Origin: Methylocystaceae bacterium
GTDB lineage: Bacteria > Pseudomonadota > Alphaproteobacteria > Rhizobiales > Beijerinckiaceae
Assembly: GCA_003152255.1 (NCBI GenBank)
Contig: PLZT01000414.1
Location: 1-6,032, forward strand
DNA length: 6,032 nucleotides
Direction of reading: 5' to 3'
Every line of letters begins with the position of its first letter. Position 1 is the stretch's first letter. Of the stretch, positions 5,820 through 6,032 are shown in pieces. The translations under genes were made by a program, and so were the position numbers. The notes beneath the pieces are model-generated. The model worked only from the letters and a program-made list of their open reading frames with translations. It searched no databases and had not been told where the DNA came from.

Positions 5820-6032
5820 GTGGCTTGCAATGGTGACCAGAGATTTCCATCACCGGCGGCGATTATCTCCGAGGCAAAGGCGCGCCGAGCGGCAGTCAAT
5901 CAGGCCGGGATCGAGGTGGACTCGTCATTTATTCCAGGGCTCGCCAAGGCGGCACGCGGGATTTTCGTTGCCCGCCTTGATTTCACGTGTCTCAACCGAA
6001 ACGGTCATGCCCAATACATCCGTTGCGGCGCC
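5820..6032 (+). CDS. hypothetical protein, N-terminal part, runs off the window
   Basis: A GTG at 5820 opens 71 codons that stay open to the last base of the window. A stop in the same frame lies at 5775-5777, so the frame itself begins just before. The peptide begins MACNGDQRFPSPAAIISEAK and continues with an alanine- and arginine-containing helical stretch (18-28), then GIEVDSSFIPGLAKAARGIF (30-49) and RLDFTCLNRNGHAQYIRCGA (52-71). Composition is balanced, unlike the arginine-rich chance frames elsewhere here, and base use by codon position looks moderately coding. I recognise no family. It points away from the PAP2 gene, so it would be the first plus-strand gene. An alternative is a minus-strand frame at 5925-6032, also open at the window edge (it ends LGEPWNK), in exact antisense phase. 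Only one can be real. Confidence 0.4.
   Translation, partial: MACNGDQRFPSPAAIISEAKARRAAVNQAGIEVDSSFIPGLAKAARGIFVARLDFTCLNRNGHAQYIRCGA

Overview
The window reads as a stretch of a Gram-negative alphaproteobacterial chromosome, most likely Hyphomicrobiales (rhizobial or methylotroph relatives). This is inferred from the moderately high GC content, the style of the proteins and the gene content. It is not proven by a marker gene. All four confidently recognised functions lie on the minus strand, so they are read from right to left.

Positions 127-2241 hold a compact three-gene operon for phosphate handling. It runs from a DUF47/PhoU-like protein (1597-2241), through a Pit-type low-affinity phosphate transporter (588-1586, TTG start), to a Nudix hydrolase (127-591) whose Nudix box has lost several consensus residues. 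The first junction has the Shine-Dalgarno (SD) of pit overlapping the upstream stop codon, and the second is an ATGA overlap, so translation is probably coupled. Just beyond the Nudix gene is a 24-codon hydrophobic small ORF with a textbook SD (23-97). Positions 2242-2899 hold no convincing gene. They do contain an almost perfect 21-bp inverted repeat with arms at 2599-2619 and 2712-2732, the clearest piece of unexplained structure in the window.

Positions 2900-3958 encode a GT4-type glycosyltransferase of the SqdX/PimB/MgtA-like group. After a roughly 600-base stretch with no confident gene comes a PAP2-family lipid or pyrophosphate phosphatase (4554-5276) with all three catalytic motifs. 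Beyond it, 5316-5819 has no convincing gene. At the right edge a plus-strand ORF with a good SD begins at 5820 and runs off the end; its product is not recognised.

The genes share a phosphorus theme. Pit and DUF47 import phosphate. The Nudix protein may act on phosphoanhydrides. A PAP2 enzyme that makes diacylglycerol from phosphatidic acid, together with a GT4 that glycosylates diacylglycerol, would form the phosphate-sparing glycolipid route known in some alphaproteobacteria. The last link is inference. I see no CRISPR array, tRNA, rRNA, transposase or phage gene, and nothing that clearly amounts to an undescribed system.
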